A stretch of DNA of 64,000 nt from Dysosmobacter sp. Marseille-Q4140 (GCA_018228705.1 CP073694.1:2046001-2110000), one strand, 5' to 3'. Positions 39,727 to 50,367 are shown, numbered from the stretch's first letter. The notes: generated from the sequence alone by a model not told the origin. Numbers and translations: made by a program.

Positions 39727-40614
39727 ATGAATATTTTAGCTGCAATTCTGGTCCTCGGTATCCTGGGCGGCGTGTTCGGTCTGGTTCTGGCCGTGGCCTC
39801 CAAGATCTTCGAGGTGAAAAAGGACCCCCGTGAGGAGGCCATTCTGGGCCACCTGGCCGGCGCCAACTGCGGCGGCTGCGGCTACCCCGGCTGCGCCGGC
39901 TGCGCCGCCGCCATCGTGGCCGGTGAGGCCCCTGTCACCGCCTGCGCTCCCGCCGGCCCTGAGAACGCCGCTGCCATTGCCGAGATCATGGGCCAGGCCG
40001 CTCCCACCGGCGAGCGGAAGGTGGCCTTCGTCCGCTGCAACGGCGGTACCAACGCCGTCAAGCGCTTTGAGTACCGCGGCGTCAAGGACTGCATCTCCGC
40101 CACCAAGGTGGCCGGCAGCCCCCTGGAGTGCGCCTTCGGCTGCCTGGGCTTCGGCTCCTGCGTGAAGGCCTGCCAGTTCGGCGCCATGAGCATCGGCCCC
40201 AACGGCACCGCCGTGGTGGATCCCGAAAAGTGCACCGACTGCATGGCCTGCGCCGCCGCCTGCCCCCGCCACCTGATCGTGGAGGTCCCCGCCTCCAAGA
40301 AGGTCCATGTGGCCTGCGCCAACCAGGACAAGGGCAAGGCCGCCATGAGCGTCTGTTCCAGCTCCTGCATCGGCTGCGGCCTGTGCCAGAAGGAGTGCAA
40401 GTTCGACGCCATCCATGTGGTGAACGGTGTGGCCGTCATCGACTACGACAAGTGCAAGGGCTGCAAGCTGTGCACCAAGGTCTGCCCGAGAGACGCCATT
40501 CTGCCCATCGCCACCGCTGAGGAGAAGGAGAAGTACAAGGCCATCAAGAAGGCCCAGGCCGAGAAGGCCAAGGCTGCGGCTGATGCCGCAAAGGCCGAGA
40601 CCGCTCCCCAGTAA
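39727..40614 (+). CDS. rnfB: Rnf complex subunit RnfB (polyferredoxin)
   Basis: 295 residues. N-terminal membrane helix, then the 4Fe-4S site C-G-G-C-G-Y-P-G-C-A-G-C (about residues 49-60) and a row of further cysteine motifs (C-L-G-F-G-S-C, C-T-D-C-M-A-C-A-A-A-C-P, C-I-G-C-G-L-C-Q-K-E-C, C-K-G-C-K-L-C-T-K-V-C-P), so four or more clusters. It is the entry site for electrons from reduced ferredoxin, which the complex passes to NAD+ while pumping ions. Ala/Lys-rich tail. Last gene; strong terminator after. Confidence 0.96.
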   Translation: MNILAAILVLGILGGVFGLVLAVASKIFEVKKDPREEAILGHLAGANCGGCGYPGCAGCAAAIVAGEAPVTACAPAGPENAAAIAEIMGQAAPTGERKVAFVRCNGGTNAVKRFEYRGVKDCISATKVAGSPLECAFGCLGFGSCVKACQFGAMSIGPNGTAVVDPEKCTDCMACAAACPRHLIVEVPASKKVHVACANQDKGKAAMSVCSSSCIGCGLCQKECKFDAIHVVNGVAVIDYDKCKGCKLCTKVCPRDAILPIATAEEKEKYKAIKKAQAEKAKAAADAAKAETAPQ

Positions 40615-40625
40615 CGATCCCGTTT

Positions 40626-40658
40626 AAGGCCCCGGACCGTGTGTCCGGGGCCTTTTTT
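40626..40658 (+). terminator. terminator of the rnf operon
   Basis: Perfect 12-bp stem AAGGCCCCGGAC with its complement, loop CGTGT, six T. Confidence 0.93.
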
Positions 40659-40678
40659 ATGAACTTTTTCCCGGGGGC

Positions 40679-40706
40679 TTGCATTTTTGCTCCGCAGGCA
40701 TATAAT
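40679..40706 (+). promoter_or_regulatory. promoter of folT-folC
   Basis: TTGCAT (40679-40684), 16 bases, TATAAT (40701-40706); the riboswitch starts 11 bases downstream. Confidence 0.8.
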
Positions 40707-40716
40707 GGACCCAACA

Positions 40717-40820
40717 GGCAGAGTAGGAACGCACGTGTCCATCCAGTGCCGGAAAAACGGGGAGTTGTTTTCCGGACGAAAGGGCTCAGTCCCGCAGTGT
40801 GCGCTCCGCATCCCGCTGCC
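40717..40820 (+). promoter_or_regulatory. tetrahydrofolate (THF) riboswitch aptamer
   Basis: The aptamer opens GGCAG-AGTAG and closes GCATCCCG-CTGCC, so P1 pairs GGCAG with CTGCC. P2 pairs ACGCAC with GTGTGCG. P3 is CCGGAAAA / TTTTCCGG with the loop ACGGGGAGTTG, followed by ACGAAAGG. These match the conserved AGAGUAG, GGGAUGU-like loop, ACGAAG and GCAUCC blocks of the folT THF-I riboswitch. The downstream genes (folate ECF S component and folC) agree. It should reduce expression when folates are plentiful. Confidence 0.92.
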
Positions 40821-40840
40821 GCATATGGGAGCGAGAATAA

Positions 40841-40895
40841 CCCTTCCTCTGTGCGGCATCTCCGGTCACGGACTGCCAAATACACAGAAGGAAGG
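40841..40895 (+). promoter_or_regulatory. expression platform: anti-Shine-Dalgarno pairing
   Basis: CCTTCCTCTGTG (40842-40853) is complementary, with one bulged A, to CACAGAAGGAAGG (40883-40895), which contains the folT ribosome site. There is no T-run, so control is probably at translation initiation rather than by termination. Confidence 0.75.
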
Positions 40896-40902
40896 TATTT
40901 TT

Positions 40903-41499
40903 ATGTCCCTGTACCCCCATCCTCTTGTCCCCGGATATTGGCGGGAGACGCTGCGCAGTTTCCGCAGCCTGCGATCCGTGGTGTTTTCGGCAGTGATGAT
41001 TGCCGCCTGCATCGTCCTCTCACGCTTTTATATTCCGCTCCATGAGTCTCTGACGCTCAGCGTTACCTTCCTGGCCCGGGCTTTGTGTGCCCTGGTGTGC
41101 GGCCCCCTTGTGGCCATGGTGTTTGCCGTGGCGGAGGATACCCTCAGCTTTTTTCTCTCATCCGGCGGTTATCCCTATTTTCCCGGCTATGCGCTGACGA
41201 CTCTGTTGGGCTGCCTGACCTATGCGCTGTTTTTTTACCGAGCCAGGATCACTTGGCGGCGGATTATCCTGGCTAAAACGCTCACCAACATTCAAAACGT
41301 TTTTCTGGGATCCCTGTGGAGCGCCATGCTGTACAGCAAGGGCTACCTATATTACATGACTACCAGCGCAGTAAAGAACCTCATTTATCTGCCGATTCAG
41401 ATCCTGATGCTGGCTCTGGTGCTGCGCTGTGTGCTGCCGGCTCTGCGGCGGCAGGGGCTGGTACCCCAGCAGTTGACCGACGGCAGAATCACCTTTTGA
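40903..41499 (+). CDS. folT: folate ECF transporter S component FolT
   Basis: 198 residues from the ATG at 40903 (AGAAGGAAGG upstream); the frame runs open through the riboswitch but that part is not protein. Six hydrophobic segments with the S-component pattern (S-R-F-Y-I-P-L, S-V-T-F-L-A-R-A-L, A-V-A-E-D-T-L-S-F-F, P-Y-F-P-G-Y-A-L-T-T). Binds folate for uptake via the shared ECF module encoded elsewhere. Identity rests mainly on the THF riboswitch and folC 13 bases downstream. Confidence 0.88.
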   Translation: MSLYPHPLVPGYWRETLRSFRSLRSVVFSAVMIAACIVLSRFYIPLHESLTLSVTFLARALCALVCGPLVAMVFAVAEDTLSFFLSSGGYPYFPGYALTTLLGCLTYALFFYRARITWRRIILAKTLTNIQNVFLGSLWSAMLYSKGYLYYMTTSAVKNLIYLPIQILMLALVLRCVLPALRRQGLVPQQLTDGRITF

Positions 41500-41512
41500 G
41501 GAGGGAACGCCC

Positions 41513-42799
41513 ATGACCGGTCAGGAGGCCGTCGCCTACATCCACAGCTTTCAGTGGCAGTGCCACGCGCCGGGTCTGGATCGGATCCGGGCGCTGCTCC
41601 ATGCCCTGGGAGACCCCCAGCGGGGCATGAAGTTCGTCCACGTGGCCGGTACCAACGGCAAGGGCAGCACCTGCGCCATGATTGCCGCCATTTTGGAGGC
41701 TGCCGGCTACCGGGTGGGCTTGAACACCTCCCCCTATCTGGAGGACTTCCGGGAGCGCATCCAGATCAACGGCGAGATGATCCCGGAGGCGGCCCTGGCG
41801 GCCCTGGTGGAGGAGATCCGCCCCGCCGCCGAGGCCATGGCGGACCACCCCACGGAGTTTGAGCTCATCACCGCCATCGCCCTGCTGCACTTCCGGCGGG
41901 AGCAGTGCGACATCGCCGTGCTGGAGGTGGGTCTGGGCGGCGCCCTGGATGCCTCCAACGTCATCGACACGCCGGAGGCGGCCGTGCTGGCGGCCATGGG
42001 CCTGGACCACACGGCGGTGCTGGGCCCCACCCTGACGGATATCGCCATTGCCAAGGCCGGCATCATCAAGCCCGGCGGCGCCGTGGTGAGCCTGGGGGAC
42101 TGCCCGGAGGCGGACGCCGTGTTCCGCCGGGTCTGCCGGGAGCGGGGCGCCGTCCTGACCGAGGTGGATTTTGCCCGCCTGGGAAGCAGTCGGGTGACCC
42201 TCTCCGGCACGGAGTTTGACCTCACCCCCTACGGCCCGCTGCGCCTGGGCCTGATCGGCCGGTATCAGCTGCACAACGCGGCACTGGCGGTGACGGCGGC
42301 GGAGGTCCTGCGGGACAAGGGCTGGGCCGTCCCGGAGACGGCGATCCGCCGCGGACTGGCGCAGGCCCGCTGGCCCGGCCGCATGGAGGTGATCCGCCCG
42401 GCGGACCCGGTGATTTTGCTGGAGGGGGCCCACAACCCCCAGGGGGCCGCGGCCGCCGCGGAGACCCTGCGGGCCCTGTTCCCCGAGCGGAAGATCGTGC
42501 TGCTGCTGGGGATGCTGGCGGACAAGGACGTGGAGGGCGTGCTGGAGGCGGTGGTGCCCCTGGCGGAGGCGGTGGTCACCGTGACGCCGCCCAGCCCCCG
42601 GGCCCTGGACGCCGAGGCCCTGCGCCGGCGGCTGCCCTACGGCACCCCCGGCTGCGCATGCCTCACGGTGGAGGAGGGCGTGAAGCTGGCCGCCATGGCG
42701 GCGGGCCCCGGCGGCGCCGTGTGCGCCCTGGGTTCGCTGTATATGTCCGGCGCCGTCCGGCAGGCGGCAGCGGCGCTGAACTACGGCGCGGAATCCTGA
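41513..42799 (+). CDS. folC: folylpolyglutamate / dihydrofolate synthase
   Basis: 428 residues; GAGGAGGGAACGCCC before the ATG. It adds glutamates to folates (and may join dihydropteroate to Glu), trapping imported folate in the cell. P-loop G-T-N-G-K-G-S-T at about residues 46-53, omega loop S-P-Y-L-E-D-F-R-E-R-I-Q-I, Mg2+ region E-V-G-L-G-G-A-L-D-A-S-N, and C-terminal E-G-A-H-N-P-Q-G. Together with FolT and the THF riboswitch it forms a folate salvage unit. Confidence 0.96.
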   Translation: MTGQEAVAYIHSFQWQCHAPGLDRIRALLHALGDPQRGMKFVHVAGTNGKGSTCAMIAAILEAAGYRVGLNTSPYLEDFRERIQINGEMIPEAALAALVEEIRPAAEAMADHPTEFELITAIALLHFRREQCDIAVLEVGLGGALDASNVIDTPEAAVLAAMGLDHTAVLGPTLTDIAIAKAGIIKPGGAVVSLGDCPEADAVFRRVCRERGAVLTEVDFARLGSSRVTLSGTEFDLTPYGPLRLGLIGRYQLHNAALAVTAAEVLRDKGWAVPETAIRRGLAQARWPGRMEVIRPADPVILLEGAHNPQGAAAAAETLRALFPERKIVLLLGMLADKDVEGVLEAVVPLAEAVVTVTPPSPRALDAEALRRRLPYGTPGCACLTVEEGVKLAAMAAGPGGAVCALGSLYMSGAVRQAAAALNYGAES

Positions 42800-42827
42800 G
42801 AGACATGGCGCGGCAGCTGGATCGTTT

Positions 42828-42858
42828 CAAAAACGCGGGCGAAAAGCCCGCGTTTTTG
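42828..42858 (+). terminator. terminator of folT-folC
   Basis: Perfect 13-bp stem CAAAAACGCGGGC with its complement, loop GAAAA; the T-run is within the 3' arm. Confidence 0.9.
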
Positions 42859-42941
42859 CGTTTGGGGCGGGCAGCAGCTGCCAGGGGAAAAAGATTCTCA
42901 AAACAGTTTCCTTTTGTTTACAAAATGTTTATATCCACCCG

Positions 42942-42970
42942 TTGACATTGAGAGGGCACGGTGGTAAACT
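42942..42970 (+). promoter_or_regulatory. sigma-A promoter of the hrcA operon
   Basis: TTGACA (42942-42947), exactly 17 bases, TAAACT (42965-42970), immediately before the CIRCE operator. Confidence 0.85.
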
Positions 42971-42974
42971 CCTT

Positions 42975-43001
42975 TTAGCACTCCGGGAAAGAGAGTGCTA
43001 A
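42975..43001 (+). promoter_or_regulatory. CIRCE operator (HrcA site)
   Basis: Perfect match to TTAGCACTC-N9-GAGTGCTAA, placed at the expected transcription start of the heat-shock operon. HrcA binding here shuts off the operon until heat or misfolding stress occupies GroEL. Confidence 0.98.
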
Positions 43002-43043
43002 ACCAATTTACAACATCCCGCGGAAGCGTCAGAGGTGCGGACT

Positions 43044-44093
43044 GTGGAACTGACGGACCGGAAAAAACAGATATTGAAGATCGTGGTGGAGGACTACGTC
43101 CAGACCGCCGAGCCGGTGGGCTCCCGCAGCATCGCCAGCGAGATGGGCGGCAAGGTCAGCTCCGCCACCATCCGCAACGAGCTGGCGGATCTGGTGGAGC
43201 TGGGCTATCTGGAGCAGCCCCACACCTCCGCCGGGCGCATTCCCTCCCCCAAGGGCTACCGGCTCTATGTCAACGAGCTGATGGAGCGCCAGCGGCTGAC
43301 TCTGGCCGAGACGGAGAAGATCAACCAGTCCCTCCAGCTGAAGATGGAGGAGCTGGACCGGGTGATCTCTCAGGCGGGCCGGGCGGTCAGCTCCTTTGTG
43401 AACTACCCCGCCTATGTGGCCGCCGCCGGGAAGAAAAAGATCACCGCCCGCCGCTTCGACCTGCTGCCGGTGGATGAGCGCAGCTGCATCGTGGTGATGA
43501 TGCTGGGCGACAACCGGGTGCGCAGCCAGCTGCTGCGGATGCAGCTGAAGGTGGATCTGGAGCAGATGCCCACCCTGGTGAATCTGCTGAACACCCACTT
43601 CACCAACGTGGGCACCGATACCATGAACCAGCGGCTCATGGACGTGGCCGACCAGGTGCCGCCGCAGCTGTTTTTGCTGCTGAGCCAGACCGTGGCCTAC
43701 GCCGTGGACGCGCTGGAGGAGGCCGGCCAGCGGGAGATCGTCACCGCCGGCACCAAGGAGCTTTTGAAGCTGCCGGAATTCCGGGACGCCGACAAGGCCC
43801 ACCAGCTCATGAGCTTCCTCACCGACAGCAAGGAGAGTCTCCCCATGCCGGAGGAGGGCCCCATGAAGATCCTGATCGGGCCCGAAAACGTCAGCGACGC
43901 GCTGAAGGATACCAGCGTGGTGGTGGCCAGCTATGACATCGGCGACGATATGCGGGGCCTGATCGGCGTGGTGGGCCCCACCCGGATGGATTACGCCACA
44001 GTGGCCGCCCGCCTCACCGGCTTTGCCGAGGGGCTGACGCGGCTGTTCGGAAAACAACAGGAATTACCGCCCAAGGAGGAACCAGAGGAATGA
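43044..44093 (+). CDS. hrcA: heat-inducible repressor HrcA
   Basis: 349 residues from the GTG at 43044; AGAGGTG lies six bases upstream, and the family's usual M-E-L-x-x-R-K-K-x-I-L start is met there (an earlier GTG at 43035 overlaps the ribosome site). N-terminal winged helix (S-S-A-T-I-R-N-E-L-A-D-L, then L-E-Q-P-H-T-S-A-G-R-I-P-S), GAF-like middle, and C-terminal G-P-T-R-M-D-Y-A-T-V. Represses its own operon through CIRCE. ATGA overlap with grpE. Confidence 0.97.
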   Translation: MELTDRKKQILKIVVEDYVQTAEPVGSRSIASEMGGKVSSATIRNELADLVELGYLEQPHTSAGRIPSPKGYRLYVNELMERQRLTLAETEKINQSLQLKMEELDRVISQAGRAVSSFVNYPAYVAAAGKKKITARRFDLLPVDERSCIVVMMLGDNRVRSQLLRMQLKVDLEQMPTLVNLLNTHFTNVGTDTMNQRLMDVADQVPPQLFLLLSQTVAYAVDALEEAGQREIVTAGTKELLKLPEFRDADKAHQLMSFLTDSKESLPMPEEGPMKILIGPENVSDALKDTSVVVASYDIGDDMRGLIGVVGPTRMDYATVAARLTGFAEGLTRLFGKQQELPPKEEPEE

Positions 44094-44698
44094 GCGAAGA
44101 GACCAAGCTGCCCGACCAGGAGCCCCAGGAGGCCCCTCAGGAGGAGCAGAAAGACGCAGAGCAGGCGGCGGCGGCAGCCGCCGCCCAGGAGCCGGAGAAG
44201 GCGCCCAAGGCCAAAAAGAAGAAGGAGAAGGGCTACACCTTCACCCGGGAACAGGTGGAGCAGATGGAGCTGGCGGTGAAGCAGCTGGACTCCGTCAAGG
44301 ACCAGTTCGTGCGGCTGACGGCGGAGTACGACAACTACCGCAAGCGCACCGCCAAGGAGAAGGAGACCATCTACCAGGACGCCCAGCTGGACACCATCAA
44401 GGCGTTTTTGCCGGTGTACGACAATCTGGAGCGGGCCGCGGCCGCCGAGGGCGGTGAGGACGATCCCCACAAGAAGGGGCTGGAGATGATCTTCCACCAG
44501 TATCAGGAGATCCTGAGCAAGCTGGGCGTCACCGAGATCCCGGCCCTGGGCGAGACCTTCGACCCGGAAAAGCACAACGCCGTCATGCACATCGACGACG
44601 AGGCCTACGGCGAGAACGTAGTGGCCCAGGTGTTCCAGGCGGGCTTTGAGATGAACGGAAAAGTGATCCGCCACGCCATCGTCCAGGTGGCAAACTGA
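44090..44698 (+). CDS. grpE: nucleotide exchange factor GrpE
   Basis: 202 residues. Disordered acidic/Ala-rich N-terminus (1-50), long coiled coil (about 55-110, ending A-E-Y-D-N-Y-R-K-R-T), then a beta domain with I-P-A-L-G-E-T-F-D-P-E-K-H-N-A-V. Releases ADP from DnaK. Four-base overlap with hrcA; 108 bases to dnaK. Confidence 0.96.
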   Translation: MSEETKLPDQEPQEAPQEEQKDAEQAAAAAAAQEPEKAPKAKKKKEKGYTFTREQVEQMELAVKQLDSVKDQFVRLTAEYDNYRKRTAKEKETIYQDAQLDTIKAFLPVYDNLERAAAAEGGEDDPHKKGLEMIFHQYQEILSKLGVTEIPALGETFDPEKHNAVMHIDDEAYGENVVAQVFQAGFEMNGKVIRHAIVQVAN

Positions 44699-44806
44699 GG
44701 CCCTCGGGCAGGGACCGCGGCCTTTGGCCCGGTTTGAATTTGGGATTTCCAAAGATCCATTTGTTTGTAATAAAAATTTTTCCATAGATTTTAGGAGGCA
44801 ATCATT

Positions 44807-46651
<1,845 letters not shown>

Positions 46652-46657
46652 CGAACA

Positions 46658-46758
46658 AAACGGTCCAATGGGACGGGGAGCTTCCCCGCCCCATTGGGAC
46701 CGTTTGGCGGAAAATCAGATATGAGGACGGGGCCCCGGCGCCGGGGCCCGGTCCTGAT
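46658..46758 (+). promoter_or_regulatory. two hairpins between dnaK and dnaJ
   Basis: The first (46658-46705) is a long stem with AAACGGTC / GACCGTTT at its base and CGGGG / CCCCG near its loop. The second (about 46724-46755) is a GC palindrome centred on GGGGCCCCGG. Neither is followed by a real T-run. They probably protect the dnaK mRNA 3' end or lower dnaJ expression by partial termination. The dnaJ ribosome site (GATAGGAGTATC) follows. Confidence 0.6.
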
Positions 46759-46788
46759 CCCTGATTCCCGACTGATAGGAGTATCATT

Positions 46789-47922
46789 ATGGCAGAGCAA
46801 AAACGCGATTATTACGAGGTCCTGGGCGTTGGCCGGGGCGCCTCTGAGGATGAGATCAAAAAGGCATACCGGAAGCTGGCCAAGGCCAACCACCCGGATC
46901 TGCACCCCGGCGACAAGGATGCCGAGGCCCGGTTCAAGGAGATCAACGAGGCCTACGAGGTCCTCTCCGACGCCGACAAAAAGGCCCGGTACGACCAGTT
47001 CGGCCACGCCGGCGTGGACCCCAACTTCGGCGCCGGCGGCGGTGGGTTCGACGGCAGCTTTGACTTCGGCGACCTGGGCGACATCTTCGGCAGCTTCTTC
47101 GGCGGCGGCTTCGGCGGCGGACGGCGCACCAACCCCAACGCCCCCCAGCGGGGCGAGAGCATCCGGCTGTCCGTGGCCATCAGCTTTGAGGAGGCGGCCT
47201 TCGGCTGTGAGAAGTCCGTGACCGTGGAGCGGATGGAGCCCTGCGACACCTGCCACGGCAACGGCTGCGCCCCCGGCACCTCGCCGGAGACCTGTCCCGA
47301 CTGCCACGGCACCGGCACCGTCCAGGTCCGGCGGCAGACTCCCATGGGCGTGTTCGCCACCTCCTCCCCCTGCGCCCGCTGCGGCGGCAAGGGCAAGATC
47401 ATCCACCAGCCCTGCAAGGACTGCCACGGCACCGGCTTCACCCGGCGGCGCAAGACCATCCAGGCCAGCATCCCGGCCGGCATCGACAACGGCCAGACCA
47501 TCTCCATTCGCGGCCAGGGCCACGCCGGCAAGAACGGCGGCCCCGCCGGCGACCTGCTCATCACCATCACCGTCCGGCCCCACGAGCTGTTCCGGCGGGA
47601 GGGTACTTCCGTCCTCTGCGAGGCGCCCATCACCTTCGCCCAGGCGGTCCTGGGCGCGGAGCTGGAGATCCCCACCATCGACGGCAAGGTCAAGTACACC
47701 CTGCCGGAGGGCACCCAGTCCGGCACCACCTTCCGCCTCAAGGGCAAGGGCATCCCCTCCCTCAACGGCCGGGGCCGGGGCGACCAGTACGTCACCGTCT
47801 ATATCGAGACGCCCCGGAACCTGAACAAGGAGCAGAAGGAAGCGCTGAAGAAGTTCGCCGACACCATGGGCGACAACAACTACGAGGAACAGAAGAAATT
47901 CTTCAAGAAATTCAAGAAGTGA
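46789..47922 (+). CDS. dnaJ: co-chaperone DnaJ (Hsp40)
   Basis: 377 residues. J domain 1-68 with H-P-D ([12 protein letters not shown]), Gly/Phe-rich linker (70-115), four zinc motifs ([32 protein letters not shown]) and C-terminal peptide-binding domains. Stimulates DnaK ATPase and delivers clients. Last chaperone gene; the PHP gene starts 9 bases later. Confidence 0.98.
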   Translation: MAEQKRDYYEVLGVGRGASEDEIKKAYRKLAKANHPDLHPGDKDAEARFKEINEAYEVLSDADKKARYDQFGHAGVDPNFGAGGGGFDGSFDFGDLGDIFGSFFGGGFGGGRRTNPNAPQRGESIRLSVAISFEEAAFGCEKSVTVERMEPCDTCHGNGCAPGTSPETCPDCHGTGTVQVRRQTPMGVFATSSPCARCGGKGKIIHQPCKDCHGTGFTRRRKTIQASIPAGIDNGQTISIRGQGHAGKNGGPAGDLLITITVRPHELFRREGTSVLCEAPITFAQAVLGAELEIPTIDGKVKYTLPEGTQSGTTFRLKGKGIPSLNGRGRGDQYVTVYIETPRNLNKEQKEALKKFADTMGDNNYEEQKKFFKKFKK

Positions 47923-47931
47923 GGGACCGCC

Positions 47932-48741
47932 ATGTACCTTGCGGACTATCACACCCATACCACCTGCTCTCCGGATGCCCGGAACACCATGACGGAGATG
48001 GCCGCCGCGGCCGCTGCCGCGGGGCTCCAGGAGATCTGCTTCACCGACCATGTGGAGCCTCTGGAGTGGAACTGCACCGTGCCCAAGGCCGGGGACCACG
48101 ACTGGGCGCCCCTGAAGCGGGCCTTTGCCGAGGCCCGCTCCGCCGCGCCGGAGAGCGTGCAGCTGCGGCTGGGCATCGAGATCGGCGACGCCATCTGGAA
48201 CATCGACTGGGTGGAGCGGCAGCTGGAGCGGGCGCCGGAGCTGGACTTTATCATCGGCTCCGTCCACAGCCTGCCCCCGCCGGCGGACTGCAACCTGGCC
48301 CTGTTTCCGCCCGCCGACGAGACGGAGGCCCGGGCGGGCCTCGCGGACTACCTGGACAGCGTGGAGCGGATGGTCCGCTGGGGTAAGTTCCAGGTGGTGG
48401 GCCACCTGACATTGCCTCTGCGGTATCTCAACGAGCGCCGTGGCTTCCACCTGACCTTCGACGGGTTCGAGGACCGGCTGGAGGCGATTTTGCGGCTGGT
48501 GGTGGAGCAGGGCCTGGGCATCGAGGTCAACACCAACCACGGCAACACCCCCCTGCCGGACGAAAAGTGGCTGCGGATGTACCGCGCTCTGGGCGGCGAG
48601 ATCATCACCCTGGGCTCCGACGCCCACCGGACCGACGGCGTGGGCTGCGCCATCCGGGAGGGACAGGCGCTGCTGCGGGCATGCGGCTTCCGGCGCTTCT
48701 GCACCTTTGACCGGCGGCAGCCGGTCTGGCACGACCTGTGA
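47932..48741 (+). CDS. hisK: PHP-family histidinol-phosphatase
   Basis: 269 residues. Metal motifs of the PHP fold are in order: D-Y-H-T-H-T (H7, H9), F-T-D-H at about residue 40, G-I-E-I around 80, G-S-V-H-S at about 107, E-V-N-T-N and G-S-D-A-H near 225-230. The length and H-T-T-C-S-P-D pattern suit the HisK-type phosphatase that makes histidinol; other PHP phosphoesterases are possible. No his genes are near; it is co-transcribed with dnaJ at 9 bases spacing. Confidence 0.82.
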   Translation: MYLADYHTHTTCSPDARNTMTEMAAAAAAAGLQEICFTDHVEPLEWNCTVPKAGDHDWAPLKRAFAEARSAAPESVQLRLGIEIGDAIWNIDWVERQLERAPELDFIIGSVHSLPPPADCNLALFPPADETEARAGLADYLDSVERMVRWGKFQVVGHLTLPLRYLNERRGFHLTFDGFEDRLEAILRLVVEQGLGIEVNTNHGNTPLPDEKWLRMYRALGGEIITLGSDAHRTDGVGCAIREGQALLRACGFRRFCTFDRRQPVWHDL

Positions 48742-48742
48742 T

Positions 48743-48771
48743 TTGCATTTTCCCCCGGAAGGATTTATAAT
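48743..48771 (+). promoter_or_regulatory. sigma-A promoter of rpiB
   Basis: TTGCAT (48743-48748), exactly 17 bases, TATAAT (48766-48771). A GCGCCGCCC/GGGCGGCGC stem (about 48788-48810) lies in the short leader before AAAAAAGGAGAAGG. Confidence 0.8.
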
Positions 48772-48849
48772 AGGCCCATGAGCACCCTGCGCCGCCCGCC
48801 GGGGCGGCGCGTTCATCCATCATCTGACATAAAAAAGGAGAAGGATACT

Positions 48850-49287
48850 ATGAAGATCGCTCTGGCTTCCGATCACGGCGGATACGCCCTCAAATGCGAC
48901 ATCAAGGCCCTGCTGGAGAAGCTGGGCCACCAGGTGGAGGACTTCGGCTGCCACTCCACGGAGAGCTGCGACTACCCCGACTTCGGCGAGGCGGCGGCCC
49001 GGGCCGTGGCCGCCGGGACCTGTGACCGGGGCATCGTGATCTGCACCACCGGCATCGGCATCTCCATCGCCGCCAACAAGGTCAAGGGCATCCGCTGCGC
49101 CCACTGCGCCGACTCCCTTCAGGCGGAGATGACCCGCCGCCACAACGACGCCAACATGATGGCCATTGGCGCGGGCTTCACCGGCAAGAACATGGCCGAG
49201 CGGATGGTGGAGGTCTTTTTGACCACCGAGTTCGAGGGCGGGCGCCACGCCCGCCGGGTGGATAAGCTCAACGCCATTCAGCCCTGA
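48850..49287 (+). CDS. rpiB: ribose-5-phosphate isomerase B
   Basis: 145 residues from the ATG at 48850. Interconverts ribose 5-phosphate and ribulose 5-phosphate. L-A-S-D-H-G-G-Y-A-L-K, G-C-H-S-T-E-S-C-D-Y-P-D and I-V-I-C-T-T-G-I-G-I-S-I-A-A-N-K-V-K-G-I-R (with the catalytic Cys of the family) are clear, followed by H-N-D-A-N. Own promoter; the next gene starts 48 bases later. Confidence 0.96.
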   Translation: MKIALASDHGGYALKCDIKALLEKLGHQVEDFGCHSTESCDYPDFGEAAARAVAAGTCDRGIVICTTGIGISIAANKVKGIRCAHCADSLQAEMTRRHNDANMMAIGAGFTGKNMAERMVEVFLTTEFEGGRHARRVDKLNAIQP

Positions 49288-49335
49288 GCTTCCGCGCCGC
49301 GGAAGCCGAGATTACCGGAAGTGAGGTGAGCCGCC

Positions 49336-50367
49336 ATGTGGGCCGCAAAGGGATACCGCAGCTACCGGGGCCGTCCGCCCAAGGGGAAGATCGCCCTGGC
49401 CGTGGTGCTGGTGCTGGTGATCGTGGCGGCTGTGGCCGTGATCGTGCTGCAGGAGTACATGGTCTACGACGCCGACGGCAACGCCCGGCTGGAACTGCCC
49501 TGGCAGCAGGACACGGAACAGACGGAGGAACTGCCCCAGGAGCCCGGAGAGGTGGATATCGTCATTCAGGAGCCGGAGACTCCGGCCGGGGCCAAGGTCC
49601 TGTGGCTGACGGATACGCCCCTGACGGCGGCCTCTGCCCCGGCGGGTCTGGAGGAGAGCGGATATGACGCCGTGGCCGTCACTATGAAGGACAGCTCTGG
49701 CAGCGTGTACTACGACTCCCAGGCGGCGCTGCCCGCCGCCGGAAAGACGGCCGATACCACGGCGAAGGCCCTGGCGGACCTGACCGGCAGCGGCGTCCAC
49801 ACCATTGCGCGCCTCTCCTGCCTGCTGGACAGCCGGGCCGCCAACGCCGATGTGGAGGGCCGGGGGCTGAAGAACACCGGCGGCTATATCTTCTATGACG
49901 GCAACAACCTCAACTGGCTGGATCCGTCCAAGGAGGGGACCCGGACGTATGTGGGCCAGCTGGCGGTGGAATGCGCCGCCCTGGGCTTTGACGAGATCCT
50001 GCTGACGGATGTTTCCTTCCCCACGGTGGGCAAGCTGGACAAGATCCAGTACCCGGAGGAGGGCATGGAGGCCAGCCTCAGCGGGCTGCTGACGGCCCTG
50101 CGCGCCGCTTTGGACCAGGCTGGGTACGAGGATGTGCTGCTGTCGGTGGAACTGCCGGCGGAGACGATCCTCACCGGCCGGGATGAGACGGCGGGACTGG
50201 TGCTGGCGGAGATCGCACCCCTGACGGATCGGATCTATGCCCGGACCATTGCCGCTCAGGCCCAGGAACTGTCCGATGCCGTGACGGCGGCGGGCGGCGA
50301 AACGTTTGTGCCGGAGCTGCAGGCTCAGCCACAGGATCTGAAGACGTATCTGGTAGAGGCATCCTGA
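49336..50367 (+). CDS. membrane-anchored glycoside-hydrolase-like protein (DUF4015-like)
   Basis: 343 residues; GTGAGGTGAGC precedes the ATG. Basic start, one membrane helix (about 18-41), acidic Glu/Pro linker (50-85), then a barrel-like domain (V-L-W-L-T-D-T, Y-D-A-V-A-V-T-M-K-D, V-H-T-I-A-R-L-S-C, N-W-L-D-P-S, A-L-G-F-D-E-I-L-L-T-D-V-S-F-P) that follows the strand order of putative glycosyl hydrolases of COG1306. The D-P-S and F-D-E-I segments could hold acidic catalytic residues. Substrate unknown. Probably outer face of the membrane. Confidence 0.72.
   Translation: MWAAKGYRSYRGRPPKGKIALAVVLVLVIVAAVAVIVLQEYMVYDADGNARLELPWQQDTEQTEELPQEPGEVDIVIQEPETPAGAKVLWLTDTPLTAASAPAGLEESGYDAVAVTMKDSSGSVYYDSQAALPAAGKTADTTAKALADLTGSGVHTIARLSCLLDSRAANADVEGRGLKNTGGYIFYDGNNLNWLDPSKEGTRTYVGQLAVECAALGFDEILLTDVSFPTVGKLDKIQYPEEGMEASLSGLLTALRAALDQAGYEDVLLSVELPAETILTGRDETAGLVLAEIAPLTDRIYARTIAAQAQELSDAVTAAGGETFVPELQAQPQDLKTYLVEAS

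Noticed and set aside
40641..41045. open frames running through 40641-40900
   Set aside because: They lie on the THF riboswitch and its platform; the folT protein begins at 40903 with its own ribosome site.
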